DNA of 64,000 nt from Rhizobiaceae bacterium (GTDB taxonomy: Bacteria; Pseudomonadota; Alphaproteobacteria; Rhizobiales; Rhizobiaceae), in contig JAEPMD010000001.1 of NCBI GenBank assembly GCA_017644105.1, positions 1 through 64,000 of the forward strand, read 5' to 3'. Under the pieces are notes generated by a model. The model made no database searches. It had not been told where the DNA came from and saw nothing but the letters and a program-made list of their open reading frames with translations. Positions within the stretch are counted from its first letter, which is position 1. Each line of letters starts with the position of its first letter. The position numbers and the translations under genes are program-made. Positions 8,211 to 18,132 of the stretch are shown one piece after another.

Positions 8211-9224
8211 TTGAGCAAATATTATTTGATATCCGCTATGATGGCAGCTGTAATCTGCATGTTCACTCTTCCTGGCTATGCAGCTGAGATGCCAAAGCAG
8301 CTCTCACTGATCATTAAAAACAGAGAAGCAATCCTCGGCAATTTAACGGCGCAGATCGAATATTGTGTCAATCGAACAGACACAAGACATATCTATTTCC
8401 ATGGCTGTATCGATTGGCATTCATCTGTACATGGCAATTGGTCGCTTCTAGCTGCTGCGCGTGCAGATGTAACGACGAAATTTTCCCAAAAATTTGACCA
8501 ACTCAAAATTAGACCTGAAGATCTTAAAGCGGAAATTGCGCTGTTAAAATCCAACCCGCGTTTTGAACGACCTTATGGGCGGGCATGGTTTTTAAGGCTC
8601 ATGATTGAACAAAATGCGCAGGATAATTCAGATGTGTTGTTAAAACTCTCCTTTGGCGTGTTTGACGATCTATTCAATTACATCGCGCGGAGCGGCCGCG
8701 GCCCCTATAGCAAGTCATACAACAGTGAATCCTGGGCACTTATCAACTTATATGATTATGCTGACCACTTCCTCCTCAAAGAGCGACGAGAGAAAGTCAA
8801 ACAAGTCGTTTTAACAAAATATTTCAGAGCCAACACCGCTGATTGCAATTATGCTTCCGAGCGCGGATCATTCATGGCGATATGCACCAATTGGGCTATG
8901 CTGGCGCGACGTGTGATGGACACGCACACATTTGACAGTTGGGCGGATAATTTTATCAAACGAAACGGACTACCTACACCGATCACCCGGCCTAGATCTG
9001 CACATGAATTTGGTTTAAATTTTAGCCGCGCATGGGGTCTGTGGGATCTCATGAATGCATCGAGTGTTTATCGACCCGAGGTGGCAAAAGCTTATGCGAA
9101 CCACTTCATAACCGGCTATACACCGGCCACCAATTGGTCGGGCGATTATTATCAAGTCGGGCATTGGGTGGCACAATTTGGCGTTTTTGCACTGCAGCCA
9201 CTTATTGGAGGACGCGTGAAATGA
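8211..9224 (+). CDS. Secreted DUF2891 family protein
   Basis: A 337-residue protein with an N-terminal signal peptide (hydrophobic stretch ISAMMAAVICMFTLPGYAA, cut after AEM or nearby). The mature part matches DUF2891 by the blocks HGCIDWHSSVHGNWSLL and FERPYGRAWFLRLM, with WALINLYDYADHFL further on. I chose the TTG at 8211 because GGAGG lies six bases upstream; an upstream TTG at 8178 is less likely. The stop overlaps the ATG of the caspase-like gene. DUF2891 has no settled function; the alpha-helical, His/Trp-rich repeats suggest a periplasmic enzyme or glycan-related fold, but this is not shown. Confidence 0.8.
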   Translation: MSKYYLISAMMAAVICMFTLPGYAAEMPKQLSLIIKNREAILGNLTAQIEYCVNRTDTRHIYFHGCIDWHSSVHGNWSLLAAARADVTTKFSQKFDQLKIRPEDLKAEIALLKSNPRFERPYGRAWFLRLMIEQNAQDNSDVLLKLSFGVFDDLFNYIARSGRGPYSKSYNSESWALINLYDYADHFLLKERREKVKQVVLTKYFRANTADCNYASERGSFMAICTNWAMLARRVMDTHTFDSWADNFIKRNGLPTPITRPRSAHEFGLNFSRAWGLWDLMNASSVYRPEVAKAYANHFITGYTPATNWSGDYYQVGHWVAQFGVFALQPLIGGRVK

Positions 9225-10810
9225 AACAGTTTATATCTACAATCGTTATCCTGATAACACTCGGGCTTGCACCATCATTTGCAGGCGACAGGGTCGCACT
9301 TGTAATCGGTATCAATGACTACACAAACTTGCCGAAGCTTAAAAACCCACGCAACGACGCTAAGCTTATCGCAAAGACGCTCGAAGATATCGGCTTTGAT
9401 GTCTATTCCGCTTTTGATCCGGGGCGGTTGGAACTTGATGACGCGATTTATGATTTTTCAAATGCTGTCAGCCAATCTGATATCGCCGTTGTCTATTTTG
9501 CTGGCCATGGCATCCAGTTTGATGGCGTATCCTATTTATTCCCGGTGGATGGAAAAGCTGAAAATGCACGTGATCTGCGGCGATTATTTCGAGCAGATGA
9601 ATTGCTGCAAGATATCTCCCGCGCTAAAAAAATGTCTCTTTTGATCCTCGACGCCTGTCGGGATAACCCATTTCCAAAACAACTTATCGAAGATGACGCA
9701 AAGCATTCGGGCTTAACCCGCTCGGTCTCAGCGGGCCGTGGTCTATCCAACGTTCAGGATGTGCCAAAAAATGTGCTTATTGCTTACGCGACACAAGCTG
9801 GAAATGTAGCCGTTGATGGTGACGGGGAAAATAGCCCCTATGCATTGGCGCTATCGCGACACCTGTCCAATACGTCTGATATCCGTATCGTGCTCGGGGC
9901 TGTACGCGATGATGTTCTAGTTGCAACAAACCATGCTCAGGAACCATTTACTTATGGATCACTTGGTGGTGCGACTTATTCGCTGCCTGTTGCATCAAAC
10001 ATCGATCCAAACACAATTGCTGACCTTAATGTTCAAACCAACACGGTCGAGCAAACGGGCATATTGGCAAACACAATTTCAACAGCATCCGTCTTTAGCC
10101 CCGCCTATGTTGCATGGGAGAAAACGACCAAACAAGCGACCCGTCAAAGCCTTGCAAACTATAGTCAGAACCATCCAGATTCCGTCTATTCAGCGATTTC
10201 GAGGCAATTATCCAACGGCGCCAATTTTTCAGATCTAAGCTCACGTCCAGTGGTCTGGAGAGATCTCAGCAAGAATGAAAGAATAGATTTGCAACGAAAA
10301 CTGTCTCATGCCGGCTATTATAGCGGCAAGCTTGATGGAGATATCGGCCGAGGCAGCAAAAAAGCATTATCAGCTTTTGCGTCCGACCTCTCGCTCAACG
10401 GCCCAATAACCTATAAGACCCTGCAAGTGATCCTAGAAGTCGCCGACACAAAAGACTTCACCGCGTCCTTGTCTGGCAATTGGGTTGGTAAATATCGCTA
10501 TCCCAAACCTTTAAATGGCGTGAGTGAAGTTAATTTTGAAATGAACCTGATTCTTTCCCAAAGTCGTATCTCCGGATTTGTTGCCGAACCAAATACCTTT
10601 GGCGATAAATCCGCCTCTCATCTTTATGCGAATTTTAATGGTACGATCCAAGGCAGCGACATTTCTTGGAAGAAAACATATGACGGCACTGGCGGCGTGT
10701 CACATACAGTGAATTACAATGGGAAGATCGACCGAGAGAATGCAGAAATTAAAGGAAAATGGTCGATCCCTGGCGGATGGTCCGGACCATTTGAAATTAA
10801 ACTTCAGTAA
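9221..10810 (+). CDS. Secreted caspase-like (peptidase C14, p20) protein with peptidoglycan-binding-like domain
   Basis: A 529-residue protein with a signal peptide (cut near SFAGD). The caspase p20 fold follows: RVALVIGINDY (24-34), His dyad in YFAGHGI (H96) and Cys in LILDACRDNPF (C146). A PG_binding_1-like module (about 420-465; LQRKLSHAGYYSGKLDGDIG) and a C-terminal beta-rich domain follow. Orthocaspases cut after basic residues; the substrate here is unknown. The ATG at 9221 overlaps the DUF2891 stop and has GGAGG upstream. The frame is open back to 9032, but that part would bury the signal peptide. Export to the periplasm is likely. Confidence 0.92.
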   Translation: MKQFISTIVILITLGLAPSFAGDRVALVIGINDYTNLPKLKNPRNDAKLIAKTLEDIGFDVYSAFDPGRLELDDAIYDFSNAVSQSDIAVVYFAGHGIQFDGVSYLFPVDGKAENARDLRRLFRADELLQDISRAKKMSLLILDACRDNPFPKQLIEDDAKHSGLTRSVSAGRGLSNVQDVPKNVLIAYATQAGNVAVDGDGENSPYALALSRHLSNTSDIRIVLGAVRDDVLVATNHAQEPFTYGSLGGATYSLPVASNIDPNTIADLNVQTNTVEQTGILANTISTASVFSPAYVAWEKTTKQATRQSLANYSQNHPDSVYSAISRQLSNGANFSDLSSRPVVWRDLSKNERIDLQRKLSHAGYYSGKLDGDIGRGSKKALSAFASDLSLNGPITYKTLQVILEVADTKDFTASLSGNWVGKYRYPKPLNGVSEVNFEMNLILSQSRISGFVAEPNTFGDKSASHLYANFNGTIQGSDISWKKTYDGTGGVSHTVNYNGKIDRENAEIKGKWSIPGGWSGPFEIKLQ

Positions 10811-10930
10811 ACTCTCAGATTCATTATCTTATCACCCGCGCAATTTCGTCAAGCAATTGCAGCATTTTGCAAAGCGTTTTATAAAAGAATCGCTGGTAAT
10901 TTAACGATAAAAGAAAGCGGAATATGTGCC

Positions 10931-11446
10931 ATGAGTGAGTCTAAGAAGAGAAAAATCGTATCATCCAGACATCTAGCATCAGGCAAGGCCTGGCAGGCGT
11001 CGGAGTTCGAATATGGAATGATCATCGCCTATAACGGTTTTAATCGTTGGATGCATAAATGCATGGCAGCTTGCGGGCATCCTGAACTCAACGGTCTTGA
11101 GATTTTGGTGGTGCATCACATCAACCACCGCGAAAGCTCCAAGCGCCTGTCCGATATCTGCTTTCTCTTAAATATTGATGACACGCATACCGTCAATTAC
11201 GCGATCAAAAAACTGCTCAAAGCTGATCTTGTGAAAGGTCAAAAGCAAGGCAAAGAGATGTTTTATAGCACCACTGAAAAGGGGCGAAATGTCTGCGATC
11301 GCTATCGCGAAATTCGCGAACAGTGCCTGTTAGAAAGCATCACGCGTGTGGATGGTATGGATGAGGAATTGGGCGAGATTGCCAATACGCTTCGCACCTT
11401 ATCAGGCATGTATGATCAAGCATCACGGGCCGCCTCTTCTCTTTAG
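10931..11446 (+). CDS. MarR-like winged-helix transcriptional regulator (COG5631 type)
   Basis: A 171-residue protein with a central winged helix (about 55-115; NGLEILVVHHINHRESSK, then INIDDTHTVNYAIKKLL-like region with LLKADLVKGQKQGKEMFY as wing). It resembles the alphaproteobacterial COG5631 group of predicted MarR-like regulators, found near TRAP and hydantoinase genes. It is convergent with the DctM gene and is the nearest regulator to the TRAP/hydantoinase region, so it may act on the 14.35-14.48 kb intergenic region. No ligand can be named. Confidence 0.85.
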   Translation: MSESKKRKIVSSRHLASGKAWQASEFEYGMIIAYNGFNRWMHKCMAACGHPELNGLEILVVHHINHRESSKRLSDICFLLNIDDTHTVNYAIKKLLKADLVKGQKQGKEMFYSTTEKGRNVCDRYREIREQCLLESITRVDGMDEELGEIANTLRTLSGMYDQASRAASSL

Positions 11447-11475
11447 CGGCCTGTGACACATCTTGGGAGGATGGA

Positions 11476-12780
11476 TTATCTTGCATCCATCAGTGACGGT
11501 AAAACCGTCACAATCTCAGGGAAGACGGTGATAACACCGACCGCCAAAAGCAAAAGCAAAAAGAACGGAAACGCCGCCGCTGCGATCTGCAGGATATTTT
11601 CCTTTACCAAACCTTGTATGACAAAAAGATTGAACCCAACCGGCGGTGTGATCTGAGACATTTCAACCACGATTACCAGATAGATGCCAAACCAAAGCGG
11701 GTCGATGCCCGCCGCTTCAATCATCGGCATGATGATCGCGGTTGTTAAAACCACAACAGAAATACCATCTAAGAAACAGCCAAGGATGATGAAGAACACC
11801 GTTAATGCTGCAAGAAGCGCAAATTGCGACAGCTGAAAGGTATCGATCCACGCAGCAAGGTTTCTCGGAATTCCGGTAAAGCCCATGGATACCGTCAGGA
11901 ACCCGGCACCGGCCAGAATAAATGCGATCATACACGATGTTTTAGTTGCGCCCATCAAAGCATCGATAAACATTGATTTGGATAATGCGCCATTAAACCA
12001 AGCTAAGACCAGCGATAGGATCACACCCACGGCCGCTGCATCAGTTGGTGATGCGATCCCGATATAGATCGAACCGATTACACCCATGATCAACAACAAA
12101 ATCGGGATCAGACGTTTCGACCCTTTAAGCTTTTCTAAGAAAGTGAAAGATTGCTTTTCCTCCGGGAACAAATCAGGTCGCAACAATCCATATATGCCGA
12201 TGAAAATCGCGAACATTGAGACAAGCAAGAGCCCCGGCAAAACACCTGCGATAAATAATCTCGCAATCGATTGTTCGGTTGCTACCCCGTAAACGATGAG
12301 AATGATCGAAGGTGGGATGAGCAGGCCTAATGTGGCTGAACCCGCAAGCGTTCCGATAATCAACCCCATGGGATAATTGCGGCTTTGAAGCTCTGGCACC
12401 GACATTTTGCCGATGGTCGCAGCCGTTGCTGCAGATGATCCAGAAACGGCTGCAAAGATCGCGCAGCCAAGAATATTCACGTGAAGCAATTTACCCGGAA
12501 CGCGACCAAGCCATGGTGCCAGGCCTTTGAACATATGTTCTGATAATCGCGAGCGCAATAAGATCTCACCCATTAAAATAAACAGCGGCAAAGCGGCAAG
12601 CGCCCATGAATGGCTATGCCCCCAAAGGGTGGTTGCCATGATCGGACCAATCGGCGCATTGGAAAATAATAACATGCCCAAAGCACCGGTGAGTGTGAGC
12701 GCAAATCCCACCCAAACGCCGAGACCAAGAAGAAAGAAAAGTGTGATTAATAAACCAGCGGTAAGGACAATTTCAGACAT
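11476..12780 (-). CDS. dctM: TRAP transporter large permease (DctM)
   Basis: A 434-residue membrane protein with about a dozen hydrophobic segments and DctM hallmarks such as GGAxxPxxPP-like STATLGLLIPPSIILIVYG and ISQITPPVGFNLFVIQG near the C-terminus. With DctQ it forms the sodium-driven membrane part that takes ligand from DctP. It lies nine bases after the DctQ stop in the order P-Q-M. Its end converges with the MarR-like gene. The substrate is probably an acidic compound related to the divergent hydantoinase/oxoprolinase. Confidence 0.95.
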   Translation of the reverse strand: MSEIVLTAGLLITLFFLLGLGVWVGFALTLTGALGMLLFSNAPIGPIMATTLWGHSHSWALAALPLFILMGEILLRSRLSEHMFKGLAPWLGRVPGKLLHVNILGCAIFAAVSGSSAATAATIGKMSVPELQSRNYPMGLIIGTLAGSATLGLLIPPSIILIVYGVATEQSIARLFIAGVLPGLLLVSMFAIFIGIYGLLRPDLFPEEKQSFTFLEKLKGSKRLIPILLLIMGVIGSIYIGIASPTDAAAVGVILSLVLAWFNGALSKSMFIDALMGATKTSCMIAFILAGAGFLTVSMGFTGIPRNLAAWIDTFQLSQFALLAALTVFFIILGCFLDGISVVVLTTAIIMPMIEAAGIDPLWFGIYLVIVVEMSQITPPVGFNLFVIQGLVKENILQIAAAAFPFFLLLLLAVGVITVFPEIVTVLPSLMDAR

Positions 12781-12788
12781 GATATCTC

Positions 12789-13301
12789 CTATTCGCCCAG
12801 AACTACATCGTCAGTTTCAAACGGACTTAGCAGGGTGTCGATGATTGAAATTGAAAAAATCAACAGGCCTAAAAAGACGAAGAACTGAGGGATGAAAAGT
12901 GGAATTGCGATAATGCCAAATGACTGATCGCCAAATTCATAGGCTTCTAATGTTAAAAGCGCCATGTAATAGGTCATATAGCATGCGGTTACCGCTGCGA
13001 TGGTAAGCACCAATCGATCAATGTAATTTTTAACCTTTGGCGTAAATGTATCGCGCACCAAAAGAACGCGAATATGGCCATCATGCTTAAACGTATAGGC
13101 CAGCGCCATAAAGGAGCTCGCCGCAAGAAAGTAACCTGAAAAATCTGCATATGAAGGAATGGTCAGCGCAACACTGGTTCCAAATATCTTTGTGATCAAA
13201 TTCGCCACAACTTGTGCCGAAACCAAAAGGCAAATCGCAAAGATAAGGATCGCAGCCAGCGCGCCAGACACATTGTATAAACCGTTGAGATGTCGTCTCA
13301 T
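12789..13301 (-). CDS. dctQ: TRAP transporter small permease (DctQ)
   Basis: A 170-residue protein with four predicted membrane helices (starting GALAAILIFAICLLVSAQVV) and the DctQ motif region GYFLAASSFMALAYTFKHDGHIRV. It partners DctM. The ATG at 13301 is chosen because AAAGGA lies just upstream; a TTG at 13319 would add six residues. It follows dctP after a stem-loop. Confidence 0.92.
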   Translation of the reverse strand: MRRHLNGLYNVSGALAAILIFAICLLVSAQVVANLITKIFGTSVALTIPSYADFSGYFLAASSFMALAYTFKHDGHIRVLLVRDTFTPKVKNYIDRLVLTIAAVTACYMTYYMALLTLEAYEFGDQSFGIIAIPLFIPQFFVFLGLLIFSISIIDTLLSPFETDDVVLGE

Positions 13302-13327
13302 GTTTAGTCCTTTATCCAAATGGAAAT

Positions 13328-13352
13328 TGAGCGGCTCAATGAAAGCCGCTCA
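13328..13352 (-). other. Intercistronic stem-loop after dctP
   Basis: TGAGCGGCT (13328-13336) and AGCCGCTCA (13344-13352) form a perfect 9-bp stem with a 7-nt loop between dctP and dctQ. No strong T-run follows on the minus strand, so it probably stabilises dctP mRNA or partly attenuates, giving more binding protein than permease. Confidence 0.65.
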
Positions 13353-13375
13353 GGTTTTAAGAGAGACGAAAACTA

Positions 13376-14347
13376 TTATTGGTTATAGCTTTCAACGATT
13401 GTCTTAGCTTCTGGAGACGCGCTCGCCTGCCATTCTTCAAGAAGCTGCGCACCAATTTTGGCAAGATCTGTTTTTAAAACATCACTCGGTTCAATGATTG
13501 AAATACCATTATCGCCTAGGACTTTGGTTTTCTCTGTTGCTTCTTTCTGGCTCATTTCCCAACCGCGTTTTTCCGCAGCAGCCGCTGCATCCATCACAGC
13601 TTTTTGCGTAGCTTCATCCAGCGCATCAAAAGATGCTTTGTTGATCACAACAACATTTTTTGGCACCCAGGCATTGATCGGAGAATAATGCGTTAAGAAA
13701 TCCCAGGCCTTGGTATTGGCACCTGTTGACGGAGACGTAATCATCGCTTCAACACGTCCTGTGGTGAAAGCCTGCGGAATGTCCGGCGCTTCAATTTGTG
13801 TTGGCGCTGCACCAATGAGCGTCGCGAATTTTTCTAGGTTCGCATTGTATGAACGGAACTTTGTTCCTTTCAAATCATCCGCTTTGGCAATCTCTTTTTG
13901 AGTGTAAAGACCCTGTGGCGGCCACGGCACTGAGAACAACGGCATTAGCTTTTGGCGCTCAAGCAATTTTTCAACTTCAGGCTTTTGCGCCGCCCATAGT
14001 TTTTCCGCATCTTCATAGCTTGTTGCAACAAGCGGCAGGGTATCAATACCAAAGGCAGGATTTTCATTGGCAAGAAGGCCCATGAAGAATTCACCGATTG
14101 GCACAAGCTCTGAGCGAATGGCGTTTTTAATGTCACCATGCTTTAAAAGCGATCCGGCAGAATGGATGGTAATATCAAGTTTGCCATCAGTGGCAGCGCG
14201 CACATCATCAGCGAATTGCTTGATGTTTACAGTGTGAAATGTCTGATCAGAATATGGTGTTGGCATATCCCATTTTTCAGCTTGAGCGGCGGTAGACGCG
14301 ACCACAAGACCCGCGACCATTAGAGCTCTGTTTAACAATTTTCCCAT
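13376..14347 (-). CDS. dctP: TRAP transporter substrate-binding protein (DctP)
   Basis: A 323-residue periplasmic protein with a Sec signal (MGKLLNRALMVAGLVVAST, cut after AQA). The mature part has the DctP layout: VNIKQFADDVRAATDGKLDI, then the FRSYNANLEKFATLIGAAP segment around the conserved Arg that binds the ligand carboxylate, and NVVVINKASFDALDEA. It delivers a carboxylated ligand to DctQM. The gene is first in the operon and divergent from the hydantoinase/oxoprolinase gene, so the ligand may be a lactam or hydantoin-type acid such as pyroglutamate (inference). Confidence 0.95.
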   Translation of the reverse strand: MGKLLNRALMVAGLVVASTAAQAEKWDMPTPYSDQTFHTVNIKQFADDVRAATDGKLDITIHSAGSLLKHGDIKNAIRSELVPIGEFFMGLLANENPAFGIDTLPLVATSYEDAEKLWAAQKPEVEKLLERQKLMPLFSVPWPPQGLYTQKEIAKADDLKGTKFRSYNANLEKFATLIGAAPTQIEAPDIPQAFTTGRVEAMITSPSTGANTKAWDFLTHYSPINAWVPKNVVVINKASFDALDEATQKAVMDAAAAAEKRGWEMSQKEATEKTKVLGDNGISIIEPSDVLKTDLAKIGAQLLEEWQASASPEAKTIVESYNQ

Positions 14348-14436
14348 TTTATTTTCTCCCTAATTTGAGAATTTATTAAATTCTTATCTTGACAGAAAAA
14401 ACTAATAACGGCATTTAATCAATAAAACAATGATAA

Positions 14437-14448
14437 TTTATCGATAAA
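14437..14448. promoter_or_regulatory. Palindrome in the dctP/hydantoinase divergent promoter region
   Basis: TTTATCGATAAA is a perfect 12-bp palindrome in a very AT-rich 131-bp divergent intergenic region, about 30 bp before the hydantoinase start. It is a candidate operator for shared control of the transporter and the enzyme. Confidence 0.4.
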
Positions 14449-14478
14449 ATGTAAATTTATAAAATAAAGGTTTTGGAC

Positions 14479-17400
14479 ATGTCGCAAAAATGGGATTTCT
14501 GGATTGATCGCGGTGGTACATTCACTGATATTGTGGCGCGAACTCCTGATGGAGAGCTTCGACCGCACAAGTTATTGTCGGAAAATCCGGAAGCCTATAA
14601 GGATGCAGCGATCCAAGGTATTCGTGATCTGATGGGAATTGAAAAGGACGAAAAAATCCCGTCCGACAAGATCGCGACCGTAAAAATGGGCACCACAGTT
14701 GCAACTAATGCCCTGCTCGAGCGCAAAGGCGATCGTGTGGTGCTCATCACCAATGTCGGTTTTGCTGATGCGTTGCAAATTGGTTATCAAGCGCGCCCAA
14801 GATTGTTTGATCGTGAAATTAAAAAACCCGAACTTCTATATGATTGCGTCTCAGAAGTTCCTGGCCGTATGCTCGACGATGGTACGGAAGAGGAAGCGCT
14901 CGACATCGATGTCGCACGCGCTGAGCTGCAAAAAGCATATGACGATGGCATAAGATCCGTCGCGATTGTGTTCATGCATGGCTATAAACATCCAAATCAC
15001 GAGATCATCGTTGCAGAACTCGCACGTGAAATTGGCTTTGAACAAATCTCTCCGAGCCATGAAGTCTCGCCGCTGATCAAATTTGTTGGCCGCGGTGACA
15101 CAGCCGTTGTTGATGCTTATCTCTCACCCATCTTGCGCCGTTATATCGACCAAGTGGCCAGTGAGTTAGATACTGAAAACACCGATTTGCAATTGATGTT
15201 TATGATGTCATCGGGCGGATTAACTGCGGCCAATCTGTTTCAGGGCCGGGATGCCATTCTATCCGGCCCAGCAGGTGGGATAGTTGGTGCTGTTGAAACA
15301 TCAAAACTTGCCGGCTTTGACAAGATCATTGGTTTTGATATGGGCGGCACATCCACAGATGTTGCTCATTATGCAGGGGATCTTGAAAAAGACTTTGAAA
15401 CTGAAGTTGCCGGCGTTCGCATGCGTGCACCAATGATGAAAATTCATACCGTTGCTGCAGGTGGCGGGTCGCTTTTACAATATGACGGCTCAAGATATCG
15501 CGTTGGTCCTGAATCTGCGGGTGCAAATCCAGGACCTGCCAGTTATCGGCGCGGTGGACCGTTGGCAGTAACTGATGCCAATGTCATGCTTGGTAAATTG
15601 CAACCAGATTTGTTCCCAGCCGTCTTTGGACCCAATCAGGATGAACAACTGGATAAAGATGCTGTTGCTGAAAAATTTGAGACGATCGCGCAACAATCTG
15701 GCGCTAATTCAGCTGAAGAAGCCGCCGAGGGGTTCTTAAAAATCGCGGTTGAAAATATGGCCAATGCGGTCAAGAAAATTTCCGTTCAGCGCGGTTATGA
15801 TATCACCAGATATGCGTTGACATGTTTCGGAGGCGCAGGCGGGCAACATGCCTGTGCTGTCGCGGACATCTTGGGCATGAAGACGGTTATCGTTCACCAA
15901 TTTGCGGGCATTTTGTCCGCCTATGGCATGGGTCTTGCTGATATTAAAGCCTCCCGTCAAAAATCTTTCGAGAACGAACTTGATGCAGAATTTTGCGCCA
16001 ATCTCAACTGGACATTTGGCCAACTTCGCAAAGAAACAGCTTTGGAATTAATCGATCAAGGTGTGGCGTCTGATGAGATTAAAACCACAGCAACTGCTCA
16101 TATTAAATATGCAGGAACAGATACAACGCTTGAAATTCCACTTGGTCACATCGAGGAAATGAAAGCAGCTTTTGAAGAGCTTCATAAAGAGCAATTTGGT
16201 TTTGATATGCCAAACACCAAATTACTTATTGAGCTTCTAGAAGTGGAATCCGCTGGCGGCAAATCAACAGATACAGAAGCCAGACAAACCGCTTCAGATA
16301 CCCAGCCTGAAGCTATGCGCACCACTAAATTCTTCTCAGGTGGCAAATGGCAGCACGCGAATATCTATAAACGCGCAGAATTGCGATCGGGTCAAACCGT
16401 TAAATCGCCGGCAATCATTGTGGAAGATATCGGAACCATTGTTGTTGAACCTGGTTGGGATGCTGTCGTCAATGAATATGGGCACATCATCCTAAACAAA
16501 GTTGCCGTTGCACAAGACAAACACGATATTTCAACCCAAGCTGATCCGGTGATGTTGGAAGTTTTCAACAATCTCTTCATGTCGATTGCCGAGCAAATGG
16601 GCATTCGCCTGCAAAAAACGGCGCATTCGACAAATATCAAAGAACGGCTTGATTTCTCCTGCGCAATTTTTGATAGCGACGGCAAGTTGATCGCTAATGC
16701 ACCACATACGCCGGTGCATCTCGGTTCGATGGATCGATCGGTAGAGAGCATCATCCGCGTCCATCCCAATATGAAACGCGGCGATGTTTATGTCACAAAC
16801 GCGCCCTATAATGGCGGCACGCATTTGCCGGATATCACTGTCGTCACGCCAGTCTTTAAGGATGGTAACAAACCAACATTCTTTGTTGCTTCGCGCGGTC
16901 ACCACGCCGATGTCGGAGGGATTGCGCCCGGCTCTATGACACCAAAAGCAACATCGATTGAAGATGAAGGTATCGTTTTAGATAATCTTCATCTGGTAAG
17001 ATCCGGTCAATTCCTCGACAATGAGATCCGCTCAATCCTCAGCAGCGGAAAATATCCGTGCCGAAATGTCGATCAAAATATCGCCGATCTAAAAGCGCAG
17101 ATCGCTGCCAATGAAAAAGGTGTTGCGGAACTCTTATCCATGGTGGATTCGTTCGAATTAGATGTGGTTCACGCCTATATGGGCCATGTTCGCGACTATG
17201 CAGAAGAATGTGTGCGTCGTGTCATCGCCACATTAAAAGACGGCGAAGCGGAAGTCTTTTTCGATCAGGGATGCAAGATCAAAGTCAAACTCACAATCGA
17301 TAGTGATACACGCTCTGCAACACTTGATTTCACTGGCACATCCGATCAACAGGCGGACAATTTCAATGCGCCAGAACCCGTCACGCGTGCCGCCGTATTA

Positions 17401-18078
17401 TATACATTCCGTTGCATGGTGGATGATGATATTCCAATGAATGCGGGCTGTATGCGCCCGCTCAAAGTCATCTTGCCAGACAATTCCATGCTGACCCCAA
17501 AATATCCTGCGGCGGTTGTCGCCGGAAATGTGGAGGTTAGCCAAGCCGTGACCGATTGCTTATTCCAAGCCTTAGGTGCTCTTGCTGGGGCACAAGGTAC
17601 AATGAACAATTTCAACTTTGGGAATGATCAATACCAATATTATGAAACTATCTGCGGTGGCTCAGGTGCTGGTGAAGGGATCAAAGGCGCACATGCGGTG
17701 CATACCCATATGACAAATACACGCCTCACCGATCCAGAAATTCTCGAACAACGCTATCCCGTTGTGTTGGAAACCTTCCAAATTCGCGACGGATCAGGCG
17801 GCAAAGGTCAATGGAACGGTGGCAATGGCTTGAACCGGACGCTGCGCTTCCGCCAAGAGATGGATGTCTCCTTCTTATGTGGCCGCCGCATCGTCCCACC
17901 TTCAGGTTTAAATGGCGGGGGTAATGGCGCACTTGGTCATAATTATCTTCGCAATATCGAAGGTCAAATTGACGAACTCAAAGGACGTTCACAAATTAAG
18001 GTCAATCGCGGCGAAGCGGTGATTATCAAAACACCCGGCGGTGGCGGATTTGGTAAACCCGAATTAGAAGACGCTTAG
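14479..18078 (+). CDS. Fused hydantoinase/oxoprolinase (HyuA-HyuB type, 5-oxoprolinase-like)
   Basis: A 1199-residue fusion. The N-terminal HyuA part has [11 protein letters not shown] (residues 9-19), the family's phosphate-binding start, and [14 protein letters not shown] (about 285-298). The HyuB part starts near residue 690 ([20 protein letters not shown]) with [13 protein letters not shown] and ends GGGGFGKP. The full length matches 5-oxoprolinase, which hydrolyses pyroglutamate with ATP; N-methylhydantoinase and acetophenone carboxylase are relatives. AAAGG lies eight bases before the ATG at 14479, so I prefer it to the TTG at 14473. The divergent TRAP system probably imports the substrate. 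Confidence 0.93.
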   Translation: MSQKWDFWIDRGGTFTDIVARTPDGELRPHKLLSENPEAYKDAAIQGIRDLMGIEKDEKIPSDKIATVKMGTTVATNALLERKGDRVVLITNVGFADALQIGYQARPRLFDREIKKPELLYDCVSEVPGRMLDDGTEEEALDIDVARAELQKAYDDGIRSVAIVFMHGYKHPNHEIIVAELAREIGFEQISPSHEVSPLIKFVGRGDTAVVDAYLSPILRRYIDQVASELDTENTDLQLMFMMSSGGLTAANLFQGRDAILSGPAGGIVGAVETSKLAGFDKIIGFDMGGTSTDVAHYAGDLEKDFETEVAGVRMRAPMMKIHTVAAGGGSLLQYDGSRYRVGPESAGANPGPASYRRGGPLAVTDANVMLGKLQPDLFPAVFGPNQDEQLDKDAVAEKFETIAQQSGANSAEEAAEGFLKIAVENMANAVKKISVQRGYDITRYALTCFGGAGGQHACAVADILGMKTVIVHQFAGILSAYGMGLADIKASRQKSFENELDAEFCANLNWTFGQLRKETALELIDQGVASDEIKTTATAHIKYAGTDTTLEIPLGHIEEMKAAFEELHKEQFGFDMPNTKLLIELLEVESAGGKSTDTEARQTASDTQPEAMRTTKFFSGGKWQHANIYKRAELRSGQTVKSPAIIVEDIGTIVVEPGWDAVVNEYGHIILNKVAVAQDKHDISTQADPVMLEVFNNLFMSIAEQMGIRLQKTAHSTNIKERLDFSCAIFDSDGKLIANAPHTPVHLGSMDRSVESIIRVHPNMKRGDVYVTNAPYNGGTHLPDITVVTPVFKDGNKPTFFVASRGHHADVGGIAPGSMTPKATSIEDEGIVLDNLHLVRSGQFLDNEIRSILSSGKYPCRNVDQNIADLKAQIAANEKGVAELLSMVDSFELDVVHAYMGHVRDYAEECVRRVIATLKDGEAEVFFDQGCKIKVKLTIDSDTRSATLDFTGTSDQQADNFNAPEPVTRAAVLYTFRCMVDDDIPMNAGCMRPLKVILPDNSMLTPKYPAAVVAGNVEVSQAVTDCLFQALGALAGAQGTMNNFNFGNDQYQYYETICGGSGAGEGIKGAHAVHTHMTNTRLTDPEILEQRYPVVLETFQIRDGSGGKGQWNGGNGLNRTLRFRQEMDVSFLCGRRIVPPSGLNGGGNGALGHNYLRNIEGQIDELKGRSQIKVNRGEAVIIKTPGGGGFGKPELEDA

Positions 18079-18094
18079 AGTTTATGATGAGAAT

Positions 18095-18132
18095 AGCCGC
18101 GCCAAATTCAAATGTTTGGCGCGGCTTTTTTA
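18095..18132 (+). terminator. Rho-independent terminator after the hydantoinase/oxoprolinase gene
   Basis: AGCCGCGCCAAA (18095-18106) pairs perfectly with TTTGGCGCGGCT (18115-18126), an 8-nt loop, followed by a T-run to 18132. It closes the plus-strand unit and its tail abuts the stop codon of the convergent flavoprotein gene. Confidence 0.93.

Noticed and set aside
9032-9220. Upstream extension of the caspase-like protein
   Set aside because: It lies inside the DUF2891 gene and would bury the signal peptide that starts at 9221.
16392-16905. Long antisense frames opposite the hydantoinase gene
   Set aside because: No domain character; they are shadows of a strongly coding gene on the other strand.
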